From the NCBI RefSeq assembly GCF_003436425.1, contig NZ_QSPK01000009.1, positions 1 through 50,064 of the forward strand: 50,064 nucleotides of DNA, in the 5' to 3' direction. Source of the DNA: Eubacterium sp. TM05-53 (lineage in GTDB: Bacteria; Bacillota_I; Bacilli_A; Erysipelotrichales; Erysipelotrichaceae). The notes under the pieces are model-generated. The model ran no database searches. It worked only from the letters and a program-made list of their open reading frames with translations, and had not been told where the DNA came from. The translations under genes were made by a program, and so were the position numbers. Numbering within the stretch: position 1 is the stretch's first letter; each line of letters starts with the position of its first letter. This document shows positions 26,853 through 35,082 of the stretch, in pieces.

Positions 26853-27572
26853 ATGAAAGAAGTATTTGAAGTGGGTCTTGGTATCGTTAAAAAGATTCAG
26901 GAAACACAATCTGAAAAATTAGAACAAACCGGTCAATTAATGGCCCAGGCATTTATGGATGGCCATAAGTTTTTTGTGAGTGGAAGTGGACACTCTCATA
27001 CGATGGCTGAAGAGATGTATGCTCGTGCGGGAGGCCTAGCTTTTGTGATTCCCATTTTGACAAGTGAACTTACGATGACAGAGCATCCGACAAAGAGTTC
27101 ACATATTGAAAGACTTAGTGGTTATGCCAAAATCTTAGTGGAGTTATATGGTGTTTCAAGTGGTGATGTTGTTTTGATCGCATCCAATTCTGGGCGTAAT
27201 GCCTATCCAATTGAACTTGCACTTGAAGCTAAAAGTCGTGGAGCACATGTAGTTGCAGTTACGAGTATGAAACATACTACTGCTCAAGCTTCTCGTCATT
27301 CTTGTGGAAAGAATTTGTACCAAATTGCGGATATTGTCATTGATAATTGTGGAGAAGTTGGAGATTGTGCTTTATCCATTGAAGGATTGGATGCGAAGTT
27401 ATGTCCAACATCGAGTATGGCCAATTCTTTCATTGCACAATGCATTAATGTGGCATGTGCAGAATATTTGATTGCACACAATGTAGACGTACCGGTTTTT
27501 TCATCTTTAAACTGTGATGGTACGGAAGAAAGAAATGACAAATTGTTTAAAAAGTATACGCGTATGTATTAG
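26853..27572 (+). CDS. SIS-domain sugar-phosphate-binding protein
   Basis: 239 residues from the ATG preceded by AAGGAGAAATAATCAT; an open frame running back into the tRNA-Thr is chance. A single SIS domain has F-F-V-S-G-S-G-H-S-H near residue 40 and I-A-S-N-S-G-R-N-A near 110, the phosphosugar-binding loops. It resembles the UPF0309/YfhH-type stand-alone SIS proteins, which are phosphosugar isomerases or sensors. The ligand is not readable from sequence; N-acetyl-muramic or glucosamine phosphates are plausible for the family. It is followed by a weak hairpin (AGACA/TGTCT, 27571-27592) and then the permease gene. Confidence 0.8.
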   Translation: MKEVFEVGLGIVKKIQETQSEKLEQTGQLMAQAFMDGHKFFVSGSGHSHTMAEEMYARAGGLAFVIPILTSELTMTEHPTKSSHIERLSGYAKILVELYGVSSGDVVLIASNSGRNAYPIELALEAKSRGAHVVAVTSMKHTTAQASRHSCGKNLYQIADIVIDNCGEVGDCALSIEGLDAKLCPTSSMANSFIAQCINVACAEYLIAHNVDVPVFSSLNCDGTEERNDKLFKKYTRMY

Positions 27573-27623
27573 ACACTCATAAAGAATGTCTTTTGTGTTA
27601 GAATAAGGGGGTGAGGCGCCTCT

Positions 27624-28730
27624 ATGAATAAAAAAAGTTTATGGATATATATTTTTGGTATTACACTAATTATTATTGGATTGATTAAATTGGATACATT
27701 GATTTCTATGGTAGCTATATTATGGAATGCATGTAGAGTTTTAGTGTTTGGAGCTATGATGGCATTTGTGATCAATCTAGTTATGGTTAAGATTGAAAAA
27801 CGCTTGGATTTTATGAAGAAAGGGAAACGTGCAACGAGTTTACTTCTTTCTTTGATTTTAATTTTTCTTTTTGTATATTTCTTAATTACACTTGTTGTTC
27901 CATCGTTGAGTGAAGCAATTGGCGTGATTGTGGCTGTATTGCCAAAATATTTTGAGAATACACAGAAATTTTTGGTGAATTTATTTGAGAACAATCCACA
28001 GCTTGCGGAGTCTATTAATAACTTAGATATCAACTGGAAAAATTTGATTCAATCCGGTATTAATGTTCTTTCAACCGGTGTTACCAATGTTGTGGGTACG
28101 ACATTTAATGTTGTAACCATTATTGTGAATAGTGTATTCAATTTTGTGTTGATGTTTATTTTCGCAATCTATGTTTTATTAGAGAAGGAAAGATTTGTTC
28201 AGTTGTATCACCGTTTAACAAATCTATATCTAAGCGAAATTGTGAAACGTAGAATAGATAAGTGTTTGAACATTATTAATCAAACATTTAGTTCTTTTAT
28301 AGGTGGACAATGTATTGAGGCAACAATTCTAGGGACACTATGTACATTGGGTATGATTATACTACGTATGCCATATCCGGCTATGATTGGAACATTAGTT
28401 GGAGTTATTAATATTATTCCGATGATTGGAGCTTATATTGGTGGGGCGATTGGTATGTTTATGGTATTTACTGTAAGTCCAATTATGTCTCTTTGGTTCT
28501 TATTGTATTTATGTATTCTTCAACAAATCGAAAGTAATGTGATTTATCCACATGTCGTTGGAAATTCAGTAGGATTACCAGGAATCTATGTCATGATGAC
28601 TGTTGTGATTTTTGGATCTTTAGCAGGTATTCCAGGTATGTTTTTAGGGATTCCCACAATGGCAAGTGTGTATAAAATAGGTGTTTTATATCTAAATCGA
28701 AAAGAACGCATAAAAGAAATGAATGGATGA
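27624..28730 (+). CDS. AI-2E family (PerM/YdbO-like) permease
   Basis: 368 residues with about eight membrane segments: two pairs near the N-terminus (5-25, 28-50, 68-90), a polar extracellular stretch (about 95-150), one segment near 165-185, then the family core F-I-G-G-Q-C-I-E-A (about 225) and the C-terminal re-entrant region with P-M-I-G-A-Y-I-G-G-A-I-G and the signature N-V-I-Y-P-H-V-V-G-N-S-V-G-L-P. Despite the name, members export diverse small molecules or act as Na+/H+ antiporters, so the substrate is open. The start has a GGGGGTGAGG site upstream. Confidence 0.85.
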   Translation: MNKKSLWIYIFGITLIIIGLIKLDTLISMVAILWNACRVLVFGAMMAFVINLVMVKIEKRLDFMKKGKRATSLLLSLILIFLFVYFLITLVVPSLSEAIGVIVAVLPKYFENTQKFLVNLFENNPQLAESINNLDINWKNLIQSGINVLSTGVTNVVGTTFNVVTIIVNSVFNFVLMFIFAIYVLLEKERFVQLYHRLTNLYLSEIVKRRIDKCLNIINQTFSSFIGGQCIEATILGTLCTLGMIILRMPYPAMIGTLVGVINIIPMIGAYIGGAIGMFMVFTVSPIMSLWFLLYLCILQQIESNVIYPHVVGNSVGLPGIYVMMTVVIFGSLAGIPGMFLGIPTMASVYKIGVLYLNRKERIKEMNG

Positions 28731-28750
28731 CGAAAAGTTGTCCATTTTTT
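28722..28750 (+). terminator. Intrinsic terminator overlapping the permease stop
   Basis: AATGGATGAC (28722-28731), loop GAAAA, GTTGTCCATT (28737-28746) with two G-U pairs, then T4. Confidence 0.7.
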
Positions 28751-28760
28751 CTTATATGCA

Positions 28761-28769
28761 TGATATAAT
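28761..28769 (+). promoter_or_regulatory. Extended -10 promoter of purF
   Basis: TGATATAAT, a TGn-extended -10, lies 22 bases before the purF start codon. No good -35 is seen at the usual distance. No purine riboswitch or obvious PurR box pair is visible. Confidence 0.6.
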
Positions 28770-28791
28770 GTTGTGGCAAAGGAGATCAGTT

Positions 28792-30171
28792 ATGTTTGGT
28801 GAAATTCATGAAGAGTGTGGTGTGTTTGGTGCATATCGCGTAGATAATGCAGCAAGTATTACGTATTATGGTTTGCATTCCTTGCAACATAGGGGTCAGG
28901 AAGCGAGTGGTATTGTCGTTTCGGATGGTGAAAATATCACTTTACAGAAAGGGAAAGGTTTGACTGTAGATGTTTTCCAAAAAGAAAAATTAGATTCTAT
29001 GGTCGGACGATTAGCTGTTGGGCATGTTCGTTATAGTACAGCGGGCGGTCAGGAAAATGAAAACATTCAGCCAATTGTATCAAAGGGACATAATGGAAGT
29101 TTAGCTATCGTTCATAATGGACAGATTGTTAACGAAAAAGAGCTTCGTATTGAACTTGAAAATGAAGGTGCTATTTTCCAAGGAACAAGTGATAGTGAAA
29201 TTATTCTTCACTTAATTCAAAAAGAAAAGGGTACTTTAAAAGAACGTGTTATGAAGACTGCAAATCGTATTGAAGGTGCATTCTCTTTCTTAGTTATGAA
29301 TGAGGATACTATTTATGCGGTTCGTGATCGTCACGGTTTAAGACCTTTAAGTTATGCCAAAAGTAAAGATGGCTACGTCATTAGTAGTGAAACATGTGCT
29401 TTTGAAGTTATGGGAATTTATGAAAGTGTGGATTTAAAACCAGGAGAAATTGTAGAGTTCCATAAGGGTATCGTGAAACATGAATTTTATTCAACAAATA
29501 CAGATAACCATATGTGCGCCATGGAGTACATTTATTTCGCAAGACCAGATAGTGTAGTGGAAGGTATCAATGTACATGCTTTCCGTAAGGCTACAGGATC
29601 TATTTTGGCTAGAGAAGATAAAGATTTACATGCGGATATCGTTATTGGTGTTCCAGACTCATCTTTATCGGCTGCTATTGGTTATGCAGAAGAGGCGGGC
29701 ATTCCATTTGAAACTGGATTGATTAAAAACCGTTATGTAGGACGTACATTTATTCAACCTACACAGGCAATGCGTGATCGTAGCGTTCGATTAAAATTAA
29801 GTCCTGTATCGAGTGTGGTAAAAGGAAAATCCATTGTGATGATTGATGATTCTATCGTGCGTGGTACAACTTCAAGAAGAATTGTACAATTGTTGAAGGA
29901 TGCAGGGGCAACCCAAGTTCATGTTCGTATCGCAAGTCCAGTTATCACAAGTCCATGTTTCTATGGTGTAGATACTTCTACAAAGGATCAATTGATTGGT
30001 GCTCAGATGAGTGTCGAAGAAATTCGTGAATATATTCATGCGGATACATTACGTTTCATGACGGAAGAAGAAATGAAAGAAGCTACACATGGAATAGGAT
30101 TATGTTTGGCATGTTTTAATGGAGAATATTGTACAAAACTGTTCTCATATCAAGAAGAATTGGATAAATAA
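28792..30171 (+). CDS. purF: Amidophosphoribosyltransferase
   Basis: 459 residues. The mature N-terminal nucleophile is Cys9 (H-E-E-C-G-V-F-G-A), so an eight-residue propeptide must be cut off. The glutaminase half holds L-Q-H-R-G-Q-E-A-S-G and G-T-S-D-S-E; the C-terminal half has the PRPP motif I-V-M-I-D-D-S-I-V-R-G-T-T-S. It starts purine synthesis by making phosphoribosylamine from PRPP and glutamine. C-terminal Cys residues (G-L-C-L-A-C-F-N-G-E-Y-C) fit the iron-sulphur type of the Bacillus enzyme. The start follows AAAGGAG with eight-base spacing; the longer open frame upstream lacks one. The HAD gene begins two bases after its stop. Confidence 0.95.
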   Translation: MFGEIHEECGVFGAYRVDNAASITYYGLHSLQHRGQEASGIVVSDGENITLQKGKGLTVDVFQKEKLDSMVGRLAVGHVRYSTAGGQENENIQPIVSKGHNGSLAIVHNGQIVNEKELRIELENEGAIFQGTSDSEIILHLIQKEKGTLKERVMKTANRIEGAFSFLVMNEDTIYAVRDRHGLRPLSYAKSKDGYVISSETCAFEVMGIYESVDLKPGEIVEFHKGIVKHEFYSTNTDNHMCAMEYIYFARPDSVVEGINVHAFRKATGSILAREDKDLHADIVIGVPDSSLSAAIGYAEEAGIPFETGLIKNRYVGRTFIQPTQAMRDRSVRLKLSPVSSVVKGKSIVMIDDSIVRGTTSRRIVQLLKDAGATQVHVRIASPVITSPCFYGVDTSTKDQLIGAQMSVEEIREYIHADTLRFMTEEEMKEATHGIGLCLACFNGEYCTKLFSYQEELDK

Positions 30172-30173
30172 TT

Positions 30174-31058
30174 ATGACTATAAAATGTTTGGCTTTTGAT
30201 TTAGATGGTACTTTACTTTTAGATGAATCAAAGAAAATGGATCCAAGAACGGTCGATTCGATTCAAAGGGCTATGGCACAAGGGATGCACATTGTGATTG
30301 CGTCGGGTCGAGATAAAAATGGATGTAAATTTGTATATGAACCATTGAGATTAGAAAATGGAAATCATTTTTTGGCGTTGGTAAATGGACAAGTTGTATA
30401 TGATTTTGAAAATAAAGAATATGATTTGGATGATGTTTTAACACCGGAAGATGGGGTTAAGATTCAGAAAGTTTGTAAGCAATTTGGTGTAGAGGGAATT
30501 TTTCAATGTGGATATGATTTTTATAGTTACATATCTTCATTGAATCGTGTAAAGAAGAAAGTCAAAAATGCCATTTTAGGAGAGCCAGATGATTATGGCT
30601 TGAAGGATGGCAAAGAAAATCGTAATTTTATTGATTTGCCTTTTGAAGAAATTCGTTTAACGCAAGATATCAATAAAGTGATTATGGTACATTCTCCAAG
30701 ATTCTTTGAAAAGAATTTTGAAGGAATTAAAGCGGCTTTAAGTGATTATGATGTATTGTTGATTGGTCCAGATTGGCTGGAAATTATGCCAAAACATGTT
30801 ACCAAGGCTAGTGCATTGTGGAAAATCTGTGATAAGCTTGGAATCAGTATGAATGAGGTCATGGCTTTTGGGGATGCACAAAACGATTTGAAGATGCTTC
30901 AACAAGTAGGTATTGGTGTTGCGATGGGCAATGCGATGGATGAAGCTAAGTATGCAGCTACTGTCATTACGGACACAAATATGAATAATGGGATTGGAAA
31001 AGCAATCGATGCCTTGTTGGCGGGCAAAGAAATGGACTTACGCAAAGGCTTGTTATAG
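30174..31058 (+). CDS. Cof-type HAD-superfamily phosphatase
   Basis: 294 residues. HAD motif I is F-D-L-D-G-T-L-L (about 8-15), motif II A-S-G-R, and motif IV F-G-D-A-Q-N-D-L-K-M-L near 232, with the large C2-type cap between them (about 85-200). Such proteins dephosphorylate flavin, sugar or coenzyme phosphates in the cytoplasm; which one cannot be told. It lies in the purF transcript with a 2-base gap and is followed 28 bases later by trxA. Confidence 0.88.
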   Translation: MTIKCLAFDLDGTLLLDESKKMDPRTVDSIQRAMAQGMHIVIASGRDKNGCKFVYEPLRLENGNHFLALVNGQVVYDFENKEYDLDDVLTPEDGVKIQKVCKQFGVEGIFQCGYDFYSYISSLNRVKKKVKNAILGEPDDYGLKDGKENRNFIDLPFEEIRLTQDINKVIMVHSPRFFEKNFEGIKAALSDYDVLLIGPDWLEIMPKHVTKASALWKICDKLGISMNEVMAFGDAQNDLKMLQQVGIGVAMGNAMDEAKYAATVITDTNMNNGIGKAIDALLAGKEMDLRKGLL

Positions 31059-31086
31059 AATGGAATCAGATAAGGAGGAACCTTGT

Positions 31087-31395
31087 ATGAAAATTGTAAA
31101 TACAGAAGAATTTAATGCATTAATGAATGAAGATGCAGTTTTAGTTGACTTCTTCGCAACTTGGTGTGGACCATGTAAAATGTTGACACCTGTACTTGAA
31201 TCAGTCGCAAATAAATTAGATGGAAAAGTAAAAATCGTAAAGGTGGATGTGGATGAAAGTCCAGATTTAGCGCAAAGATTTGGGATTATGTCTGTTCCAA
31301 CAATGATTCTATTCAAAAAAGGACAACAAGCTGCAACCTTCTCAGGATATATGCCTGAACAAATGTTGATGCAAAATATTGAAAGTAAATTATAG
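31087..31395 (+). CDS. trxA: Thioredoxin
   Basis: 102 residues with the active site W-C-G-P-C-K at about 26-31 and the cis-Pro loop S-V-P-T-M near 72. It reduces disulphides in cytoplasmic proteins, drawing on thioredoxin reductase (not in this window). AAGGAGG eight bases upstream fixes the start; a longer frame reaching back into the HAD gene is not used. Last gene of the purF-HAD-trxA unit, closed by the UUCG hairpin. Confidence 0.95.
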   Translation: MKIVNTEEFNALMNEDAVLVDFFATWCGPCKMLTPVLESVANKLDGKVKIVKVDVDESPDLAQRFGIMSVPTMILFKKGQQAATFSGYMPEQMLMQNIESKL

Positions 31396-31420
31396 GATGA
31401 TTCGTCATCCTATTTTCTTT
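31392..31420 (+). terminator. Intrinsic terminator with TTCG tetraloop after trxA
   Basis: ATAGGATGA (31392-31400), TTCG, TCATCCTAT (31405-31413), followed by TTTCTTT. Confidence 0.9.
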
Positions 31421-31431
31421 AGGAGAAAGAT

Positions 31432-31842
31432 ATGTATTATATTGCGTATGGAAGTAATTTAAATAAGGAAGAAATGAAAAGTCGTTGTAAAGATGCAAAG
31501 TTTGTATCTTTGGCAAGACTTGAAGACTATACACTAACCTATCGTGGAAATCCTGGACGAGCGTATTTAACGGTTGATAAGAAAAAAGGGGATTTTGTTC
31601 GTGTAGCGGTATGGGATGTGAGTGAAAATGATAAGAAGAGTTTAGATGAATATGAAGACTATCCATATTTGTATGATTGTTTTGAAGAAAAGGTGTTGTT
31701 TGAAAACAATGAAATAATCACTGGCTTTATTTATCGAATGTATGATCATTTTCCAATATGTAAACCAAGCGATTCGTATATGGAACGTTGCAAACAAGGC
31801 TATCGTGATATGGGTTGGGATTCTTCAATTTTAGATTTTTAA
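31432..31842 (+). CDS. Gamma-glutamylcyclotransferase-like (AIG2/GGCT fold) protein
   Basis: 136 residues. It begins M-Y-Y-I-A-Y-G-S-N-L, the glycine-loop signature of the GGCT fold, and has the expected acidic residue in L-D-E-Y-E-D-Y-P. These enzymes cyclise gamma-glutamyl amines to 5-oxoproline; the true substrate is unknown for small bacterial members. AGGAGAAAG gives the start. The VanZ-like gene downstream was probably its operon partner (a ~40-base gap) before the IscB element was inserted between them. Confidence 0.82.
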   Translation: MYYIAYGSNLNKEEMKSRCKDAKFVSLARLEDYTLTYRGNPGRAYLTVDKKKGDFVRVAVWDVSENDKKSLDEYEDYPYLYDCFEEKVLFENNEIITGFIYRMYDHFPICKPSDSYMERCKQGYRDMGWDSSILDF

Positions 31843-31881
31843 TGAAATTTTAAGCTTGATGTGCCATAATAAAAGGAAAAT

Positions 31882-32170
31882 AAGGGGACTTGAAAGTCAA
31901 CTACCCACCAATAAATTGGCAGGCTTGTAAAAGCCTAAGTTGACTAGCCTAAGTGCTTTGAGCACTACGTTAAGAGAGAATACATAGTTACCCGTGGATG
32001 TAACACCTAGTCTACGGCTCTAAGGGAACATATTAAACAGTTCTGTGAGGTAGGAACAGTGTGTGGTGGACAATAGTCCTTTATCCATTAAACCTTTCAT
32101 TAACATTGGCGAAGGTGTCATTTACAGTTCAATATGTACTGGCTTATCGCTCTAAACATATTAAAAAAGA
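31882..32170 (+). ncRNA. Omega RNA (HEARO) of the IscB element
   Basis: A 290-base gene-free stretch directly upstream of iscB folds into many stems: AGTCAAC (31895-31901) with GTTGACT (31939-31945) enclosing AGGCTT-GTAA-AAGCCT (31921-31936, a GNRA-type loop); AGTGCT-TTG-AGCACT (31952-31966); CCGTGGA (31992-31998) with TCTACGG (32011-32017); GGAC-AATA-GTCC (32068-32079); ACCTT (32092-32096) with AAGGT (32112-32116). Position and length fit the HEARO/omega RNA that guides IscB. The guide should be its 5' end, supplied by the flank just before 31882. Exact ends are inferred. Confidence 0.82.
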
Positions 32171-32184
32171 AAGGAAGTGCCTTA

Positions 32185-33480
32185 ATGGTATATGTATTAG
32201 ATATCAATGGACAGCCGCTTATGCCAACTACAAGGCATGGAAAAGTAAGAAGGCTGTTAAATGGTCATCTTGCAAAAGTAGTGAAACGCTGTCCATTTAC
32301 GATTCAACTTTTGTATCAGAGTACAAAAGAAACTCAATCTACATCTCTTGGTGTAGACGCAGGAAGTAAGCATATCGGCTTAGCTGCCACAACAGAGAAA
32401 AAGGTTGTTTATCAAGAGGAGTTTACTCCTCGTAATGATGTTGTAAAATTACTGTCTGCAAGACGAATCTTACCTCATTCTAGAAGAAATCGAAAGACGA
32501 GATACAGAAAGCCGAGATTCAATAATCGTGTGCATTCTAAACATAAAGGATGGCTGGCTCCATCCGTAGAAATTAAGATTCAAGAACATATTACAGCCAT
32601 TAAGAGGATATGCCAAATTCTGCCAATATCAGAGATTCATGTAGAAACCGCAGAATTCGACCTTCAGCGTTTAAAAGCGTTAGAAGACGGCAATCCTTTG
32701 CCTGTTGGCACTGATTATCAGCTTGGAGAACAATATGATTTCTACAACACAAGACAATATGTGCTTCATCGGGATGGATATACTTGTCAGTGCTGTGGCA
32801 CACATGATAACAATGTAAAACTACATGTGCATCATATCGAAAGTCGACAGACTGGTGGGAATGCTCCGAACAATCTGATTACACTTTGTGAACATTGTCA
32901 TAGTGCACTTCACGAAGGAAAACTCAAACTTCCAAAGGGAAAGAAAAGAGGTAAGTCTTATCGTGATACTGCTTTTATGGGAATCATGCGTAAAACTTTG
33001 CTGGAACGTTTAAGAAAAGAAATTGATATCCCCGTTACAGAAACATATGGATATATCACAAAATACTGGCGCGAAAAAGTTGGGTTAGAAAAAGGTCATA
33101 TCAATGACGCTGTTTGTATTAGCAAACATCCATATGCTGAGCCTTTAGATATATATTATCTAACGAAGGCGGTTCGTCATCATAATCGACAGATTCATAA
33201 AACTAAATTCAGTAAAGGTGGTATTCGTAAACGTAATCAGGCACCATATCTAGTAAAGGGATTCCGCTTGTTTGATAAAGTCTTATACCAAAACAGGGAG
33301 TATTTTATTTTTGGGAGACGAGCTACGGGGTACTTTGATATAAGAACATTGGATGGAACTAAGGTAAACAAAGGTTCCATTAGTTACAAAAAATTGAGGA
33401 TTCAGGACACAGCAAATGCATATTTAAAGGAGGTAAAAGCAATTCCTCACATGAATAAATTCACGTGTGTCCTTGCTTAG
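32185..33480 (+). CDS. iscB: IscB RNA-guided HNH/RuvC nuclease
   Basis: 431 residues from the ATG preceded by AAAGGAAG. The N-terminal PLMP domain (G-Q-P-L-M-P-T-T-R, 9-17) is diagnostic of IscB. RuvC-I D58 (G-V-D-A-G-S-K), an Arg-rich bridge helix (92-115), RuvC-II E154 (H-V-E-T-A-E), an HNH domain with two CxxC knuckles (C201/C204, C235/C238) and H216-H217, N230, H239, RuvC-III D308 (H-I-N-D-A-V) and a C-terminal TAM-contact region follow in order. Every catalytic residue is intact, so it should be active. IscB is the ancestor group of Cas9 and cuts DNA guided by its omega RNA, which lies directly upstream. Odd: it splits a host operon and has no transposase next to it. Confidence 0.95.
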   Translation: MVYVLDINGQPLMPTTRHGKVRRLLNGHLAKVVKRCPFTIQLLYQSTKETQSTSLGVDAGSKHIGLAATTEKKVVYQEEFTPRNDVVKLLSARRILPHSRRNRKTRYRKPRFNNRVHSKHKGWLAPSVEIKIQEHITAIKRICQILPISEIHVETAEFDLQRLKALEDGNPLPVGTDYQLGEQYDFYNTRQYVLHRDGYTCQCCGTHDNNVKLHVHHIESRQTGGNAPNNLITLCEHCHSALHEGKLKLPKGKKRGKSYRDTAFMGIMRKTLLERLRKEIDIPVTETYGYITKYWREKVGLEKGHINDAVCISKHPYAEPLDIYYLTKAVRHHNRQIHKTKFSKGGIRKRNQAPYLVKGFRLFDKVLYQNREYFIFGRRATGYFDIRTLDGTKVNKGSISYKKLRIQDTANAYLKEVKAIPHMNKFTCVLA

Positions 33481-33484
33481 AATT

Positions 33485-34072
33485 ATGAAAAATTGGAGAT
33501 ACTTGATTCTAAGCTTAGTTTTATCCTTGTTCATCCATTACTATATCACAGCTATTTTAATGGAAATTTTTGGCATGAGATGGTATCCAATTCAATTTGT
33601 TGTATGGTGTATTGAACTGGTAGTTATATATGATGTGCTGATGTTTTTTACAAAAAACTGGAATGTAAAACATCGAGCAATGTTTTTCTTTGTATATTAT
33701 TTGTTTTTAATTATTGCCCTATTGATACGTTATGATCAAGGTGTCAGTATTATTCAATTGAATCCTTTCGCATGTCTTAGAGAAATCTATTATGGTTCTT
33801 GGACAGAATGGATTGTATTCGCATTTAATATAGGATATTTTATGTTTATGCCATGGGTGAATGGCCTATTTATTTCATCAAACAAGGAAAACTTCGTTGT
33901 TTCTGTATTTATTGGTTTTTTATGTGAATTTATGCAGTTGATCTTTCATAGAGGTGTATTTGATTTAGGGGATATTTCTCTATATGTAGTTGGAATCTTG
34001 TTGGGACTATATATTAAAGATAAGTACCATGGTCATTTAAAACAAAAGAGTGAAACAGATGGGAATGAATAA
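33485..34072 (+). CDS. VanZ-like membrane protein
   Basis: 195 residues, five membrane segments. The loop with N-P-F and the C-terminal F-D-L-G-D-I-S-L-Y-V-V-G-I-L-L-G stretch match the VanZ/phosphotransbutyrylase-like family (usually D-x-x-D-x-x-x-N-x-x-G), here with weaker conservation at the Asn. VanZ proteins influence teicoplanin or lipoglycopeptide resistance by an unknown route; many members have no known role. No ribosome site lies ahead of the ATG because the IscB element was inserted there; the iscB stop is four bases upstream, so translation may now depend on coupling. A GTG/ATG further upstream would lie inside iscB. Confidence 0.75.
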   Translation: MKNWRYLILSLVLSLFIHYYITAILMEIFGMRWYPIQFVVWCIELVVIYDVLMFFTKNWNVKHRAMFFFVYYLFLIIALLIRYDQGVSIIQLNPFACLREIYYGSWTEWIVFAFNIGYFMFMPWVNGLFISSNKENFVVSVFIGFLCEFMQLIFHRGVFDLGDISLYVVGILLGLYIKDKYHGHLKQKSETDGNE

Positions 34073-34100
34073 AGAAGTGATTTTGACTCACTTCTTTTCT
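34072..34100. terminator. Bidirectional terminator between the VanZ-like gene and the regulator
   Basis: AAGAAGTGA (34072-34080) pairs with TCACTTCTT (34088-34096), followed by TTCTTTT on the plus strand. The convergent genes end in the stem. Confidence 0.8.
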
Positions 34101-35005
34101 TTTACAATATAGAATGTATTTTTTCCTTTATCATGTTGACTGATTTGACCTTCTTCTTTCATTCTATTTAAAATGCGCCCACAAGTCGTTTGTGAAAGAT
34201 TAAAAGTCTCTTGAACATCTTTACGTGTGAATTGGGCATGTGTTTTCGCAAACTCTAATATTTTGTTTTCAGGACAATCATAAATTATTGTATCTTCCAT
34301 AATTTTAATACTCTTCTTTTGATAATTTAGATTAGGAAGAATGATTTTAAAGGCATTTTCTGTTGTCACAAATTGAGGCTTGATTTTAGACTCTGAATAC
34401 GAATCAAGAATCTTTTGAATTCCAGTACCATAAGCTTCAATGAGTTTTAACCGATAAAAGATATTTGCGAGTTTAGGATTTCGACAAACAGAAATACCAA
34501 GTTGAATGTCTTCTAAAGTGATTCCTTTTAATAAGCCTCCGATGGAAGTGAATTCAATACGATCTGTATATATACGAACAAAGGAATTTGCACTATATGA
34601 ATATTCACGATGAACAATTAGATTCAATAAAGCTTCTCTAATGGCTACTTCTGGATAATCTCTTTTATCGATTCTTTTCAATCCTGAAAAACTAGAATGT
34701 TTTTGATTTCTAAAATCGATATAAGAATATACTTCGCGCATTTGTTTGATTAATGAACCGGTGAATTCATTTCGATCTTGAAAAACATTCTGTGTTTCTC
34801 CATCAAAAACTGCAACTTTAATTGTGTGCTTACATTGATCCGATAAAAGTAGCCCTAAATTTGTATAAAGTCCATCTTGATTTTGAATGCCTAAGTTCTT
34901 TTCTTTAAAAGGAATGTTTGATTCATCAAATTCACTCTTGGCAGAAAGAAATGTCAAGTCTTGTTCTAGGGAACGCGTTTGTTCAAAATCTTCTTGAAAA
35001 AACAT
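34088..35005 (-). CDS. AlbA/RecG-C-terminal-like transcription regulator lacking its N-terminal domain
   Basis: 305 residues. R-E-A-L-L-N-L-I-V-H-R-E-Y-S (about 122-135), I-E-F-T-S-I-G-G-L, R-N-P-K-L-A-N-I-F and E-A-Y-G-T-G-I-Q-K-I match the GHKL-like ATP-binding half of Schlafen-AlbA_2/RecG-C regulators, and the end (240-305) is a winged helix. Complete members start with a ~120-residue AlbA_2 domain, which is absent: this protein opens in the linker (Q-D-L-T-F-L-S-A-K-S-E-F). GAAAGGAG sits before the ATG, so the short form can be made. Either a gene decayed at its 5' end or a real short variant. Nearly identical hairpins flank it. Confidence 0.75.
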   Translation of the reverse strand: MFFQEDFEQTRSLEQDLTFLSAKSEFDESNIPFKEKNLGIQNQDGLYTNLGLLLSDQCKHTIKVAVFDGETQNVFQDRNEFTGSLIKQMREVYSYIDFRNQKHSSFSGLKRIDKRDYPEVAIREALLNLIVHREYSYSANSFVRIYTDRIEFTSIGGLLKGITLEDIQLGISVCRNPKLANIFYRLKLIEAYGTGIQKILDSYSESKIKPQFVTTENAFKIILPNLNYQKKSIKIMEDTIIYDCPENKILEFAKTHAQFTRKDVQETFNLSQTTCGRILNRMKEEGQISQHDKGKNTFYIVKEKK

Positions 35006-35047
35006 AAATAAAGCTCCTTTCTACCCGTATGCTAACCATTCTTGTCA

Positions 35048-35078
35048 ATAAGAAAAGAAGTGATGTTACTCACTTCTT
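35048..35078 (-). terminator. Intrinsic terminator after the M32 carboxypeptidase gene
   Basis: AAGAAGTGA (35055-35063) pairs with TCACTTCTT (35070-35078); same stem as at 34072. On the minus strand it continues UUUUCUUAUU. Confidence 0.8.
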
Positions 35079-35082
35079 AATG

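Larger units (their letters stand above)
31882..33484 (+). mobile_element. Stand-alone IscB/omega-RNA element (IS200/IS605-related, no TnpA)
   Basis: The unit holds the omega RNA and iscB only; no Y1 transposase lies in the window. Joining the bases before 31882 to those after 33484 gives AAAAGGAAAAT directly against ATGAAAAATTGG, that is a ribosome site five bases before the VanZ-like start codon. This restored reading supports the boundaries to within a few bases. The base sequence ATGAAA right of the junction fits the NWRRNA target-adjacent motif known for OgeuIscB. Confidence 0.75.

Noticed and set aside
31862..31870. TGCCATAAT as an extended -10 promoter for the omega RNA
   Set aside because: It would start the RNA at about 31877, leaving only a few bases of guide. 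A start further upstream, or read-through from the GGCT-like gene, fits IscB biology better.
32061..32369. Alternative frame over the omega RNA and the start of iscB
   Set aside because: It overlaps a structured RNA and a well-identified gene, with no ribosome site or family likeness.
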